The position numbers and the translations under genes were made by a program. Below the pieces are notes generated by a model. The model ran no database searches. It was not told where the DNA came from and was given only the letters and a program-made list of their open reading frames with translations. From Serratia sp. DD3 (GTDB lineage Bacteria; Pseudomonadota; Gammaproteobacteria; Enterobacterales; Enterobacteriaceae), in contig NZ_AYKS02000058.1 of NCBI RefSeq assembly GCF_000496755.2, positions 1-64,000 on the forward strand: a stretch of 64,000 nucleotides of DNA, read 5' to 3'. Below are positions 47,599-56,541 of this stretch, piece after piece (the first letter of the stretch is position 1; each line of letters opens with the position of its first letter).

Positions 47599-48585
47599 AT
47601 GAAAAAATTAGTTGTACTGGATGGGCACCATTATCCTGAAGGGGAATTTGATAAAATTAAAGAACTCTGTTCCAGCAATGGAATAGCCTTCGATGTTCTT
47701 GACTGTGTCACCCCTGAAGATGCAATTCAAACAGCACAGAATGCCGATGCGGCAATCTGTATTTATCTCCCTATGGATGATGATTTACTCAAGAATTTAC
47801 CGAATTTACGCATGGTGGTTCGAAGTGGTATTGGTGTTGATAATCTCGACTTACCAGCATTTACTAAAAATAGAGTCCTTGCCTGCAACGTGCCGGACTA
47901 TGGCGTGGAAGAAGTTGCAATCCATGCGCTCAGTTTACTTCTTGCACTGGAGCGGAAAATAGTTCTGTACAATAATAGCGTACACAGCGGAGAGTGGAAT
48001 GAGGACACAGGTTATGCAATGCGGCGAGTCAGTCAGCGAACTGTTGGTCTCCTTGGTTTCGGGCGTATCGCTCGTAAATTATCTTGTTTTTTAACGCCAT
48101 TGGGATATTCGCAAATTGCTTTCGATCCTCACCTTCCCTCTCATTTTTTTACTTCAGCAGGGGTTGAGAGTGTTAGCTTAGATTTTCTGCTTCAGCACTC
48201 CGATATTCTTGTTGTTATGGCACCATTGAATGAAGAAACCCATCATATCATCAATGATGAAACTCTGGCCAAAGCTAAAGATGGCCTTTTTATTATTAAT
48301 ACAGCACGTGGGGCTTTGGTAGATACTCATGCCATCATTCGAGCGTTAGATTCAGGTAAAATAAAAGCTATTGGCTTTGATGTCTTAGAAGAGGAACCAC
48401 CTAAAGGCCTGTGCCAAGAACTTATAGGTAGGCCAAATGTGATTGTGACCCCACATATAGGATATAGGTCATTAGAGTCCTTCGAGGCCTTAAAAAGAAT
48501 GGCGGCAGAAACGGCAATTTCTTTTTTAAACGGTGGGGATGCCTACAATGTAGTCAACAAAGAAATTATCGGTCAATCTCGATAA
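47599..48585 (+). CDS. D-2-hydroxyacid dehydrogenase
   Basis: A 328-residue NAD-dependent dehydrogenase. Catalytic Arg in VVRSGIGVDNLDL, cofactor motif GLLGFGRIARKL, NTARGALVDTHAI, Glu in FDVLEEEP and His in VTPHIGYRS are all in place. A GGAG ribosome site lies upstream. AT-richer than the two genes before it and 144 nt downstream of them, so possibly a separate acquisition. The exact keto acid is unknown; phosphoglycerate dehydrogenase-like and glyoxylate/hydroxypyruvate reductase-like roles are both possible. Confidence 0.88.
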   Translation: MKKLVVLDGHHYPEGEFDKIKELCSSNGIAFDVLDCVTPEDAIQTAQNADAAICIYLPMDDDLLKNLPNLRMVVRSGIGVDNLDLPAFTKNRVLACNVPDYGVEEVAIHALSLLLALERKIVLYNNSVHSGEWNEDTGYAMRRVSQRTVGLLGFGRIARKLSCFLTPLGYSQIAFDPHLPSHFFTSAGVESVSLDFLLQHSDILVVMAPLNEETHHIINDETLAKAKDGLFIINTARGALVDTHAIIRALDSGKIKAIGFDVLEEEPPKGLCQELIGRPNVIVTPHIGYRSLESFEALKRMAAETAISFLNGGDAYNVVNKEIIGQSR

Positions 48586-48786
48586 ATAGCAATCATTAAG
48601 CAATAAAGCTCAATAGAACCACTATTTCTTCAGTAACACAGATTCACTATAAATTTATAGGTTATGTTTATTAATTAAAATCATTTTTCATTTTATAGAT
48701 TGTGTGAAATTTAAACACCATCAATAGTAAACTATTGAGCAGCTAGTTATAAATATTTAAAGCGAACCAATAAAAAGGAGTCCGCC

Positions 48787-50118
48787 ATGCCTCTGGTTAT
48801 ATTGCTTTCCGGTGTAATATTACTGTTCACTTTAATTATTGCATTTAAGCTGAATGGTTTTCTTGCTTTAATGCTCGCAGCTATCTTTGTTGGGCTTATG
48901 CAAGGCATGGAGCCGTTAAGCATTGTTAAATCAATAGAGCATGGCCTTGGGAGCACCTTTGGACATATCGGCATCATTGTTGTTCTCGGCGCTATATTTG
49001 GCACGCTCATCGCTGAAGGAGGAGGAGCCCAAAGTATAGCCTCCAATCTGCTCAGAGTATTTGGTCAAAAATATGTCACTTGGGCAATTTGCCTTGCTTC
49101 ATTTATTCTTGGTGTCATTTTATTCTGGGAAGTGAGCTTCGTTTTGATTATTCCCATTGTTTACACCATCGCTATAGAAGCGCGAGTCAAGTTACTGAAG
49201 GTCGGGCTGCCATTTTTAATGGCAATTACATTGACACATTGTTTCCTTCCCCCACATCCCGGGCCGGTTGCAGTTGCCTCCGTGCTCAATCAGGCTAATA
49301 TTGGTATTATATTGATATATGGGTTAATAATATCCATACCCGGTGCGTTAATATTCGGGTTATCCATGCCAAAACTTTACTCAAAATGGGATATCGATAT
49401 CCCCGAAAATCTTATTGCCAAAAAAAGCTTTAATGATGAAGATCTTCCCAGCTTATCACTCAGTCTGCTTACGGCCTTTTTCCCTGTCGCCCTTATTTTA
49501 ATTAGTGTTATTTGTGAATTTATGTTGGCGAACGACTCCAGCATTAAAATAATCTTAACATTTATCGGTAACCCAGACATTGCCTTGTTAATCTCTGTTT
49601 TTATTGCCTTATACGTTTTTGGTCTACGTGGTGGGCGAAGAAAGATGCAAGATTTAATGAAAAGTGTCGAGTCTTCCATCATCAGCATGGGGGCCTTGCT
49701 TTTTGTATTCGGCGGAGGTGGGGCATTCAAACAAGTCATACTGGATAGCGGTATGGCGGATTATATTGCCGATATCACCAGAACATGGGATATATCTCCC
49801 CTCCTCCTTGCCTGGCTGATAACCTGTAGCATCAGATTATGTGTTGGCTCCGCAACCGTGACCGTGCTCACCGCATCAGCCATTATATTACCCATATTAA
49901 ACTCTACCGGTGCTAATGCTGAACTGATGGTATTGGCAATATGTACCGCATCTGTATTTGGAGGCCCACCTAATGATGTCGCCTTTTGGTTTATTAAAGA
50001 ATACTTTAATCTTTCGATAATCCAAACCGTGAAAGTCTGGTGTGTACAGGCAACATTACTGGCATTGTATGGCCTTATCGGGGTTATTGTCTTAAATACC
50101 GTGATCGGCATAATTTGA
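48787..50118 (+). CDS. GntP-family sugar-acid permease
   Basis: A 443-residue inner-membrane carrier with about twelve helices. Family marks include GAIFGTLIAEGGGAQSIA, ITLTHCFLPPHPGPVAVASV and CTASVFGGPPNDVAFWFIKE (GntP-type H-P-P-H-P-G and G-x-x-x-N-D motifs). It probably imports the hydroxy acid used by the three enzymes upstream. AAGGAG ribosome site just before the ATG. The 200-nt gap to the dehydrogenase gene is AT-rich and may hold its own promoter. Confidence 0.9.
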   Translation: MPLVILLSGVILLFTLIIAFKLNGFLALMLAAIFVGLMQGMEPLSIVKSIEHGLGSTFGHIGIIVVLGAIFGTLIAEGGGAQSIASNLLRVFGQKYVTWAICLASFILGVILFWEVSFVLIIPIVYTIAIEARVKLLKVGLPFLMAITLTHCFLPPHPGPVAVASVLNQANIGIILIYGLIISIPGALIFGLSMPKLYSKWDIDIPENLIAKKSFNDEDLPSLSLSLLTAFFPVALILISVICEFMLANDSSIKIILTFIGNPDIALLISVFIALYVFGLRGGRRKMQDLMKSVESSIISMGALLFVFGGGGAFKQVILDSGMADYIADITRTWDISPLLLAWLITCSIRLCVGSATVTVLTASAIILPILNSTGANAELMVLAICTASVFGGPPNDVAFWFIKEYFNLSIIQTVKVWCVQATLLALYGLIGVIVLNTVIGII

Positions 50119-50252
50119 TATATACAAAATAATTCGAGTTGTTTGTAGGGGCCAGCGATGGAATCCTTAAATGGCTGCCCCTAATACTGCGACACCTTTG
50201 CCTGACCGTGCTTCCTGCCAGGGAATGGACTTACCGTTTTCATAAAGATTTA

Positions 50253-50305
50253 GTCATTGCCACATCGAAGCCATCGGCGACGATATCGCCGTTAAGAGAG
50301 TGACA
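50253..50305 (+). pseudogene. parE ghost fragment
   Basis: ATCGAAGCCATCGGCGAC then GATATCGCC matches the interrupted parE at about 45148-45174 in 24 of 27 positions, and then resumes with GTTAAG after deletion of 11 nt. The fragment is about 50 bp and non-coding. It lies just before an intact toxin-antitoxin pair, as if one module had been replaced by another. Confidence 0.55.
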
Positions 50306-50362
50306 GCCCCAAAAATAACTCGCATAATGACAACACGAATGACACCACACGGTGAGATGATA

Positions 50363-50647
50363 ATGAGTACAGTCCACTTCAGAATCGATGAAGAGACCAA
50401 ACGCTTGGCGATGCAAGCAGCGGAAAGACAGAGAACGACTCTGACAGAGGTGATGCGCCAGCGAGTAGAAGAACTGGCCGAGGAGGAGCGTCGTTATCAA
50501 AACAGTGAACATGATGGCTGGTTGGAGCAGCAAATAATAGAAGCGTTCAGCCGCTATGATGGCGGTGAAGGCGATTTTATCAGCAACGACGAAATGAATA
50601 GCCACATGAATGAGCTGAAAATGCAGGCAGCGCGGGGCAAACTGTGA
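50363..50647 (+). CDS. Antitoxin, ribbon-helix-helix (RelB/DinJ-like)
   Basis: A 94-residue protein starting STVHFRIDEETKRLAMQAAE with RTTLTEVMRQRVEELAEEE: a ribbon-helix-helix DNA-binding fold. The C-terminal half is acidic and probably binds the toxin. The ATG at 50363 is preferred to upstream in-frame starts because the fold starts there and GGTGAGA lies just upstream. Its stop overlaps the toxin GTG. Confidence 0.78.
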   Translation: MSTVHFRIDEETKRLAMQAAERQRTTLTEVMRQRVEELAEEERRYQNSEHDGWLEQQIIEAFSRYDGGEGDFISNDEMNSHMNELKMQAARGKL

Positions 50648-50949
50648 CATCAGTTGTTCAGTGGGAAAAACAGGCACAGGCAGACCGCGAGACTATCTTC
50701 CGTTACCTGTACCAAGAAGCGGGTCTATCAATAGCCAGCGCCACAGATGACAAGTTCGTCGGCATGGCGAATATCCTTCAGGATAATCCGTTGGCAGGGG
50801 TAAAAGCAGGAAATACCGAGAAACAGCGCAAACTGGTGGTTCCACGCTTCCCGTTTATTATCATATATGTCGTTGAAGGGAGTGTTGTTCGGGTTCTTCG
50901 AGTACTGTACACCTCCCGGAAAATAGCTGGATGGTATAGCAAAAAGTAG
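50644..50949 (+). CDS. Toxin, RelE/ParE family
   Basis: A 101-residue toxin: VVQWEKQAQADRETIFRYLY, ILQDNPLAGVKAGNTEKQRK and VPRFPFIIIYVVEGSVVRVL then RVLYTSRKI, the same layout as ParE/RelE with a complete C-terminal strand. GTG start overlapping the antitoxin stop (GTGA). Appears intact, in contrast to the parE at 45112. Confidence 0.8.
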   Translation: MTSVVQWEKQAQADRETIFRYLYQEAGLSIASATDDKFVGMANILQDNPLAGVKAGNTEKQRKLVVPRFPFIIIYVVEGSVVRVLRVLYTSRKIAGWYSKK

Positions 50950-51289
50950 GGTTATTAAACGTTTCAGTGATGAAAGCAATTTAATAAATATTGCCAACCG
51001 CGAAGTACCACAAGTATAAATATAAAAAAACCCAGCGAGCTCTATACTCACCGGGTATAATAAGGCCATTCTATTTTCTTAGCCAAACAAGAGTTAATAT
51101 TTAACAATATTACTCCCGCATTATTTATATTTATCGATTTCCCTAGTGTTAGCCTATTTTGAGTCTACTTTATAAACCCGGCTTGTATATACGTACTTAT
51201 TACGTACTCATTAGACTCCAGTTTCCCTTGATGCTTCAGATATGTTAATGTATGCTGAAAAACCACACTAAACCAATGGATGGTAGCCG
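50950..51289. other. AT-rich spacer between toxin and LuxR-type gene
   Basis: No gene supported. It holds a strong minus-strand terminator (51023-51056) and the promoter region of the LuxR-type gene. The sequence between 51060 and 51250 has several AT-rich hexamers but none at convincing spacing. The toxin gene has no other terminator, so the same hairpin may serve it in the plus direction. Confidence 0.3.
51023..51056 (-). terminator. Minus-strand rho-independent terminator with no obvious gene
   Basis: On the minus strand ACCCGGTGAG is followed by a 7-nt loop, CTCGCTGGGT and seven T. The RNA stem has ten pairs including two G-U wobbles; on the plus strand those become mismatches, so it is built for minus-strand RNA. 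No minus-strand gene is visible to its right. Confidence 0.65.
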
Positions 51290-51967
51290 ATGTCTTATTA
51301 TATTAAAAACTCGTTGGAAGAACTCATACCTTATCTCGCAATGACTGATGTCCCCTGGGGTATCAGGGATCTTGAGTCCGTTAATGTTTATGTCAATGCC
51401 GCTGGTTTAAGGATGTTAAGCCTCCCCAAAAACTATGACATTGTAGGAAGAGTTGACCAAGAAGCACCCGCTGACTGGAGTGAATTGGCTGAGGAATACG
51501 TGGCTCAAGATGGGAGCGTTATCCGGAGAAAAGCTAATGTCCCGGTTATAGAAACCAGTCAGTGGTATGGTAACTCTCATCTTTCCGTCTTTATCGGTGA
51601 TAAGTATCCTATTTTCCGTGGTGATACTGTGGTAGGGACTATCTGGTCTTCACGCCCTTTCCAATTGCTAACTCCGATGAACTATTTCAAAAATGAAAAA
51701 GCCCGGTTCGTTAGTTCATTAGCCCCTACTGATACCTTTACACCAACAGAGCTGAAAGTCATATTTTTCTTGATACAGCGACATTCAGCCAAAGAAATAT
51801 CCAAAGCTTTGGATATAGCCCCCAGAACCATTGAGCGGCATATTTATTCAATATATCAAAAAGCAGAAGTATCCAGTCTGCATCAGTTTATTGAGTATGC
51901 TTTGGTTATTGGCCTGGACTGCTATATACCAGAAGACTTTATTGTGAGAGGCGTTAATTTTATTTAA
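51290..51967 (+). CDS. LuxR-type regulator with PAS-like sensor domain
   Basis: A 225-residue regulator. The N-terminal half (LAMTDVPWGIRDLESVNVYV; YVNAAGLRMLSLP) reads as a PAS-like sensor rather than an acyl-homoserine-lactone domain. The C-terminal LuxR helix-turn-helix is clear: FTPTELKVIFFLIQRHSAKE then ISKALDIAPRTIERHIYSIY. The downstream permease starts 10 nt after its stop, so the two form an operon and the regulator may respond to the transported compound. Confidence 0.85.
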   Translation: MSYYIKNSLEELIPYLAMTDVPWGIRDLESVNVYVNAAGLRMLSLPKNYDIVGRVDQEAPADWSELAEEYVAQDGSVIRRKANVPVIETSQWYGNSHLSVFIGDKYPIFRGDTVVGTIWSSRPFQLLTPMNYFKNEKARFVSSLAPTDTFTPTELKVIFFLIQRHSAKEISKALDIAPRTIERHIYSIYQKAEVSSLHQFIEYALVIGLDCYIPEDFIVRGVNFI

Positions 51968-51977
51968 GGATAAAAGA

Positions 51978-53288
51978 GTGTCTAAAGAAATAGATGAATT
52001 TGCATTAAAACGCGTCCCTCGTAATGGACGGTTACCTTTCATTGGTGTTGCTCTTGTCCATGCTGGTATGCTCACGGCACTGGATCAGTTTATGTTAGGG
52101 GCAGCGTTAGGGCATGGCATGTCGATTTTTGATGCCTATACCGCGATTTTGATTGCCAGTATCATCTGCGGTGTTCTGACCTATGGTATGGGCGTTGCCG
52201 GTATGCAAGAGGGCATGTCCTGTAGTTTGTTGGCAAGATGGTATGGCTTTGGTCGTATTGGCTCTGCACTAATAGGTCTCGTTATCGCCATCAGTTTAAT
52301 GGGTTGGTTTGGCATTCAAACCGCGATATTTGGCAAGTCGCTGGATTTTGCCTTGGGTGGGCATCTTGGTTTTAAAGTTTCGGCGGCCATCGCCGGTATC
52401 TTATTAACTCTGTTGGTTTCTATTGGATTTAAAGCCCTGCGGTGGATAGCGAAATTTGCCATCCCACTGTTTCTCGCCGCCATTTGTTATCTCTCATTTA
52501 TCACTCTTTCAGGGCATGATATTCCGGCATTGATACAAGCCCAGCCAAGCGGTGAAGTGATTAGCATCAGCTCCGCCATCACCATTATCATTGGTTCATA
52601 CATATTGGCAGCCCTGATAACGCCGGATATCACACGTTATCTCAGCAGTAAAAAGCAAGTGATGGGTGTATCGCTTATCACCATCATTGTGGGTGAGTTT
52701 ATTGTTAATGGGTTGGCGATTACCCTGGCGCGCAGCATTAATTCTGCGGATGTGGTAACTATTATGTCCACGGCGGCAGGCGGAGTAGGTTTATTAATTG
52801 TAATTTTCTCAACCCTGCGTGTTAATGACCTTAACCTTTACTCATCTTCCTTGGGGTTGGTAAATGCGGTTGAATGCCTGTTTGGCATTAAACTTCACTA
52901 TGCCATCACCACATTGTGTATTGGCGCGGTTGGAACAACCTTGTCCATTATGGGTATTCTGGATCGGTTCATTGACTTCCTGGAACTGTTGGGCATTCTA
53001 TTCCCCCCAATTGTCGGCATTATGCTGGTTGAATTCTATTTTGTACGAACCTATAAACAAGTGTTGGACAATTCTCGCATTACAGAAACGCTACCTGATC
53101 AGAAGAATACCCCTAATATCGTCTGGCCCGGTATCCTCGGATGTGTATTCGGGGCTACTATCGGGTTTGTCATTACTGTGGGGGTTCCTGCCATCAACGC
53201 GTTAGTTGCAGCCAGTCTGTTTTACTATGTTGTCACCGTGCTTTTATACCGATATAAGCTGATGAATAGACCATTGCAGCTTGACTGA
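51978..53288 (+). CDS. NCS1-family purine/cytosine-type permease
   Basis: A 436-residue inner-membrane protein with about twelve helices, similar in layout to CodB. Segments such as LDQFMLGAALGHGMSIFDAY, GMQEGMSCSLLARWYGFGRI and SYILAALITPDITRYLSSKK match the NCS1 fold (helix 1 ligand site, DITR-type loop). Nucleobase or related heterocycle import is likely, but no catabolic gene (such as codA) is adjacent. GTG start with AAGGA 7 nt upstream, directly behind the LuxR-type gene. Confidence 0.85.
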   Translation: MSKEIDEFALKRVPRNGRLPFIGVALVHAGMLTALDQFMLGAALGHGMSIFDAYTAILIASIICGVLTYGMGVAGMQEGMSCSLLARWYGFGRIGSALIGLVIAISLMGWFGIQTAIFGKSLDFALGGHLGFKVSAAIAGILLTLLVSIGFKALRWIAKFAIPLFLAAICYLSFITLSGHDIPALIQAQPSGEVISISSAITIIIGSYILAALITPDITRYLSSKKQVMGVSLITIIVGEFIVNGLAITLARSINSADVVTIMSTAAGGVGLLIVIFSTLRVNDLNLYSSSLGLVNAVECLFGIKLHYAITTLCIGAVGTTLSIMGILDRFIDFLELLGILFPPIVGIMLVEFYFVRTYKQVLDNSRITETLPDQKNTPNIVWPGILGCVFGATIGFVITVGVPAINALVAASLFYYVVTVLLYRYKLMNRPLQLD

Positions 53289-53325
53289 CTATTTGCATTC
53301 AACAGTTTGACGATATGATTAATCT

Positions 53326-53352
53326 TGGGCTCAGTAATGGGCCCATTTTATT
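53326..53352 (+). terminator. Terminator after the NCS1 permease gene
   Basis: TGGGC (53326-53330) and GCCCA (53341-53345) form a 5-bp stem followed by TTTTATT, 38 nt after the permease stop. Confidence 0.6.
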
Positions 53353-53481
53353 GCCACTCACCAACACCCAGAGCGAACAGGAGAAGTAGAGAGTCGCGTT
53401 ACTGTATGGAGGAAGCCCCTGAAATAGGGTGGCGATGCTAACTAAGCCTGCTGGCGAAAAGAACGAGACATTAAAAATACC

Positions 53482-53513
53482 CAAAAAAAAACTGATCCCG
53501 ATTAAAGGATCAG
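53482..53513 (-). terminator. Minus-strand terminator with no visible gene
   Basis: CTGATCC (53492-53498) and GGATCAG (53507-53513) form a perfect 7-bp stem; on the minus strand it is followed by nine T (A-run at 53483-53491). No minus-strand gene is seen between 53514 and fieF. It may end a small RNA or be left from a lost gene. Confidence 0.65.
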
Positions 53514-53940
53514 ATGCCAAATTGGCCAACACCAGGGAAATCTTCTAAGAAAATTCCTAAACATTGTTGTAAATCACTGGTCACTTGTCAATCCGTTTTC
53601 CTCCCCAATCACGCAATAAGGTACTAAATGCCTATTTTTTATCCATTAGTAATCAACCACAACGTCCGTCACTTCATCCCCACTTAACCTTAGAAACATT
53701 GCTGAGGCTGGTTACTTCGCTGGCAGGGGTACCGTCATCGGCTCACAAGGGTGGCAGCACGACCAGTAAATACTGAACACCACTGAAGAAAGAGGCGTCA
53801 TCAAAATCAAACGGGGCCTTATGGTGACCCGCCTTGAGCGCTGAACCAATAACAAAGTCACCGAACTCGTCTGAACGACAGGCCCCTTTTTGCCTGAACT
53901 TTCGTTATACTGAGCGCATCAAATTTTTTCGGGATTTTTT

Positions 53941-54843
53941 ATGGAAAAGCAATATGCGCGTCTGGTGCAGTCTGCTGCTTTAGCTGCTACCACGGTTGCA
54001 TCTGTTTTGCTGTTAATAAAAATATTGGCCTGGTATCTCACTGGCTCGGTGAGCTTGCTGGCGGCCTTGGTAGACTCATTGGTTGACATCGCCGCTTCAG
54101 TGACCAACCTACTGGTGGTGCGTTATTCCCTGCAACCGGCGGATGCCAAACATGCTTTCGGTCATGGTAAAGCGGAGTCGCTGGCGGCGCTGGCGCAAAG
54201 CATGTTCATCTCTGGTTCTGCCCTGTTTCTGTTTCTTACCGGTTTTCAGCATCTGTATGCCCCACAACCGCTTAATTCTCCGGGCATCGGTGTGATTGTT
54301 ACGGTAATTGCCCTGGTGAGCACCCTGGTTCTGGTGTCTTATCAACGTTGGGTGGTGAGAAAAACCCGTAGCCAGGCGATACGTGCCGATATGTTGCACT
54401 ATCAGTCAGATGTTTTGATGAACAGTGCCATTCTGGTGGCTCTGGGGCTCAGTTGGTACGGGTTCCACCGGGCAGATGCTCTGTTTGCTCTAGGCATTGG
54501 GGTTTATATTCTTTATAGCGCGCTACGTATGGCCTATGAGGCAGTGCAATCGTTGCTGGACCGCGCCTTGCCAGAGGATGAGCACCAGGCAATTATTGAT
54601 GTAGTCTCTTCCCGCCCTGGCGTCACGGGTGCGCACGACCTGCGGACTCGGCAATCTGGACCCACACGCTTTATTCAATTACATCTGGAAATGGACGATG
54701 ACTTGCCGTTGGTACAGGCACACAACATTGTCGAAGAGATTGAGCAGGCGCTATTGCAGCGTTTCCCGGGGGCGGATGTGATTATCCACATGGATCCTTG
54801 GTCTGTCGTACCACCAGGCCAACAAGGCAAGTGGGAACTATAA
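53941..54843 (+). CDS. fieF: Cation diffusion facilitator FieF (Fe/Zn efflux)
   Basis: A 300-residue proton-coupled metal exporter, same length as E. coli FieF. The transport-site residues are exactly placed: Asp45 and Asp49 in [10 protein letters not shown], His153 and Asp157 in [10 protein letters not shown]. The cytoplasmic C-terminal domain ([46 protein letters not shown]) carries the regulatory zinc sites at the dimer interface. It exports zinc and ferrous iron. pfkA follows as in E. coli. Confidence 0.96.
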   Translation: MEKQYARLVQSAALAATTVASVLLLIKILAWYLTGSVSLLAALVDSLVDIAASVTNLLVVRYSLQPADAKHAFGHGKAESLAALAQSMFISGSALFLFLTGFQHLYAPQPLNSPGIGVIVTVIALVSTLVLVSYQRWVVRKTRSQAIRADMLHYQSDVLMNSAILVALGLSWYGFHRADALFALGIGVYILYSALRMAYEAVQSLLDRALPEDEHQAIIDVVSSRPGVTGAHDLRTRQSGPTRFIQLHLEMDDDLPLVQAHNIVEEIEQALLQRFPGADVIIHMDPWSVVPPGQQGKWEL

Positions 54844-54974
54844 TCAAGCTATCTGAGTCTTACCTAATGCTCTACTGGGCTATTAGCTTTATCTATTAGT
54901 CAAGCTGTTGTGAATTGCGTAATATTGATCTATCCCAGGCTATCACATAAGACTCTTACCTTGATATTGTGTGA

Positions 54975-55009
54975 CCTGAATCAATTCAGCTAGGTGTTTT
55001 TGCTATAAA
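54975..55009 (+). promoter_or_regulatory. pfkA promoter with Cra-type operator
   Basis: CCTGAATCAATTCAGC at 54975-54990 is a near-perfect palindrome matching the Cra (FruR) consensus TGAAWCGWTTCA in form. A -10 TATAAA lies at 55004-55009 with the palindrome over the -35 area. Cra represses pfkA in E. coli, so the same control is likely here. Confidence 0.6.
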
Positions 55010-55118
55010 ATCGAGCAATAAAAGCCGTAAACCGGGTTTTTTCGTCAGTGACGAGTACCAGGGTAGCTGGCGAAGACAGAATCCTTAAAAAATTGCATTA
55101 ATCAGTTCAGAGGTAGTC

Positions 55119-56081
55119 ATGATCAAAAAAATCGGTGTACTGACAAGTGGTGGCGATGCCCCAGGTATGAATGCGGCCATCCGTGGCGTGGTGCGTGCTG
55201 CGTTGTCAGAAGGTCTGGAAGTATTCGGTATTTACGATGGCTACCTTGGTTTGTACGAAGACCGTATGGAACAACTAGACCGCTTTAGCGTGTCCGACAT
55301 GATTAACCGTGGCGGTACTTTTCTAGGTTCTGCACGTTTCCCGGAATTCAGAGATGAAAACGTACGTGCCAAGGCGATCGAAAACCTGAGAAAGCACGGT
55401 ATTGATGCCTTGGTGGTTATTGGTGGTGACGGTTCCTATATGGGGGCAAAACGCCTGACAGAAGAGGGGTTCCCTTGTATTGGCCTGCCAGGAACTATCG
55501 ATAATGACGTGGCTGGGACTGACTACACCATTGGTTACTTCACCGCATTGGAAACCGTGGTAGAAGCGATTGACCGCCTGCGGGATACCTCTTCATCCCA
55601 CCAGCGTATTTCCATTGTGGAAGTGATGGGTCGTTACTGTGGCGATCTGACCCTGGCTGCAGCGATTGCGGGCGGCTGTGAGTTTATCGTGTTGCCAGAA
55701 ACCGAATTCAACCGTGATGATTTGGTTGATGAAATTCAAGCCGGTATCGACAAAGGTAAGAAACACGCCATTGTGGCGATCACTGAACACGTCTGTGATA
55801 TTGATGAGCTGGCGCGTCATATCGAGGAGAAAACCCAGCGTGAAACCCGAGCCACGGTGCTGGGCCATATTCAACGAGGTGGTTCACCGGTCGCTTATGA
55901 CCGTATCCTGGCTTCCCGCATGGGGGCGTATGCCATCGATTTACTGGTACAAGGCTATGGTGGTCGCTGTGTCGGTATCCAGAATGAGAAAATGGTACAC
56001 CATGATATCGTGGATGCGATCGAAAACATGAAACGTCCATTCAAAGGCGATTGGCTGGAAACGGCAAAGAAACTTTATTGA
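55119..56081 (+). CDS. pfkA: 6-phosphofructokinase isozyme 1
   Basis: A 320-residue ATP-dependent phosphofructokinase, same length as E. coli PfkA. ATP site [30 protein letters not shown] and the catalytic [16 protein letters not shown] with the proton-accepting Asp, plus [10 protein letters not shown] and the substrate-site [12 protein letters not shown]. Cytoplasmic tetramer, committed step of glycolysis, activated by ADP and inhibited by PEP in the family. GAGGTAGT ribosome site; ends in a strong terminator. Confidence 0.98.
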   Translation: MIKKIGVLTSGGDAPGMNAAIRGVVRAALSEGLEVFGIYDGYLGLYEDRMEQLDRFSVSDMINRGGTFLGSARFPEFRDENVRAKAIENLRKHGIDALVVIGGDGSYMGAKRLTEEGFPCIGLPGTIDNDVAGTDYTIGYFTALETVVEAIDRLRDTSSSHQRISIVEVMGRYCGDLTLAAAIAGGCEFIVLPETEFNRDDLVDEIQAGIDKGKKHAIVAITEHVCDIDELARHIEEKTQRETRATVLGHIQRGGSPVAYDRILASRMGAYAIDLLVQGYGGRCVGIQNEKMVHHDIVDAIENMKRPFKGDWLETAKKLY

Positions 56082-56105
56082 TCCCTCCTCAAGCGAATTG
56101 CTGTC

Positions 56106-56136
56106 AAAAAGCCCCAGTTTGGGGCTTTTTTCTTTT
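56106..56136 (+). terminator. pfkA terminator
   Basis: AAAAAGCCCC, AGTTT loop, GGGGCTTTTTT: perfect stem with long T-run, 25 nt after the pfkA stop. Confidence 0.95.
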
Positions 56137-56159
56137 CAAGTTACTTCAGGCATGACGAA

Positions 56160-56290
56160 TATATACCCAAGTTCACTCAAGTTGCAGGTAGGCGGCAATC
56201 GAATGAATCCCTAGGAGCATAGCCAACTATGTGACTAGGGTGAGTGAGAGCAGCCAACAACCCTGCAGTTTGAATGGCGACGGGTATATA
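56160..56290. repeat. ERIC element
   Basis: A 131-bp imperfect palindrome with perfect 9-bp terminal inverted repeats (TATATACCC at 56160-56168, GGGTATATA at 56282-56290). The centre (GAATCCCTAGGAGCATAG, then TGACTAGGGTGAGTGAG) matches the enterobacterial repetitive intergenic consensus, including the usual TGACTGGGGTGAGCG core. Intergenic between pfkA and sbp. Confidence 0.85.
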
Positions 56291-56396
56291 CCGCCCCATC
56301 TCCGGCAGCAGACCCCCTTCCTGATTGATATATTCCAGAATGGTCTAGTAGGACGTTTTTTATTCTTTAATGGTAAGAATGTTTTCTGGCAGGCTC

Positions 56397-56445
56397 TATA
56401 CCCAGGGCAATTCAAGTTACCGCTTGAATGGCGAAGAAGGTATAT
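56397..56445. repeat. Internally deleted ERIC derivative
   Basis: TATACCCAGGGCAATTCAAG at the left and TTGAATGGCGAAG then GGTATAT at the right reproduce both ends of the neighbouring ERIC element with the centre missing; about 48 bp in all. Rest of 56291-56541 shows no gene; it leads into sbp. Confidence 0.55.
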
Positions 56446-56541
56446 CCAGATTGAATCAGGTAGTAGGAACCGATTTATCCCATGATTTGGCATGACGGTT
56501 TACCTGCTGAGGTGAGTCATTTTCTTGCGGAGAAATGAGCA

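Larger units (their letters stand above)
53289..53940. other. Long gene-free spacer before fieF
   Basis: About 650 nt without a supported gene. It contains a plus-strand terminator after the permease (53326-53352), a minus-strand terminator (53482-53513) and an 80-nt stretch near 53800-53900 leading into fieF. In E. coli this position holds cpxP; no cpxP reading frame or CpxQ-like sequence was recognised. It is the boundary between accessory and core DNA. Confidence 0.4.

Noticed and set aside
53299..53532. Minus-strand 77-codon frame before fieF
   Set aside because: It runs straight across a strong minus-strand terminator (53482-53513) and has no family resemblance.
53289..53940. cpxP or CpxQ small RNA before fieF
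   Set aside because: No CpxP-like frame (LTxxQ motifs) or matching terminator stem on the plus strand near fieF was found.
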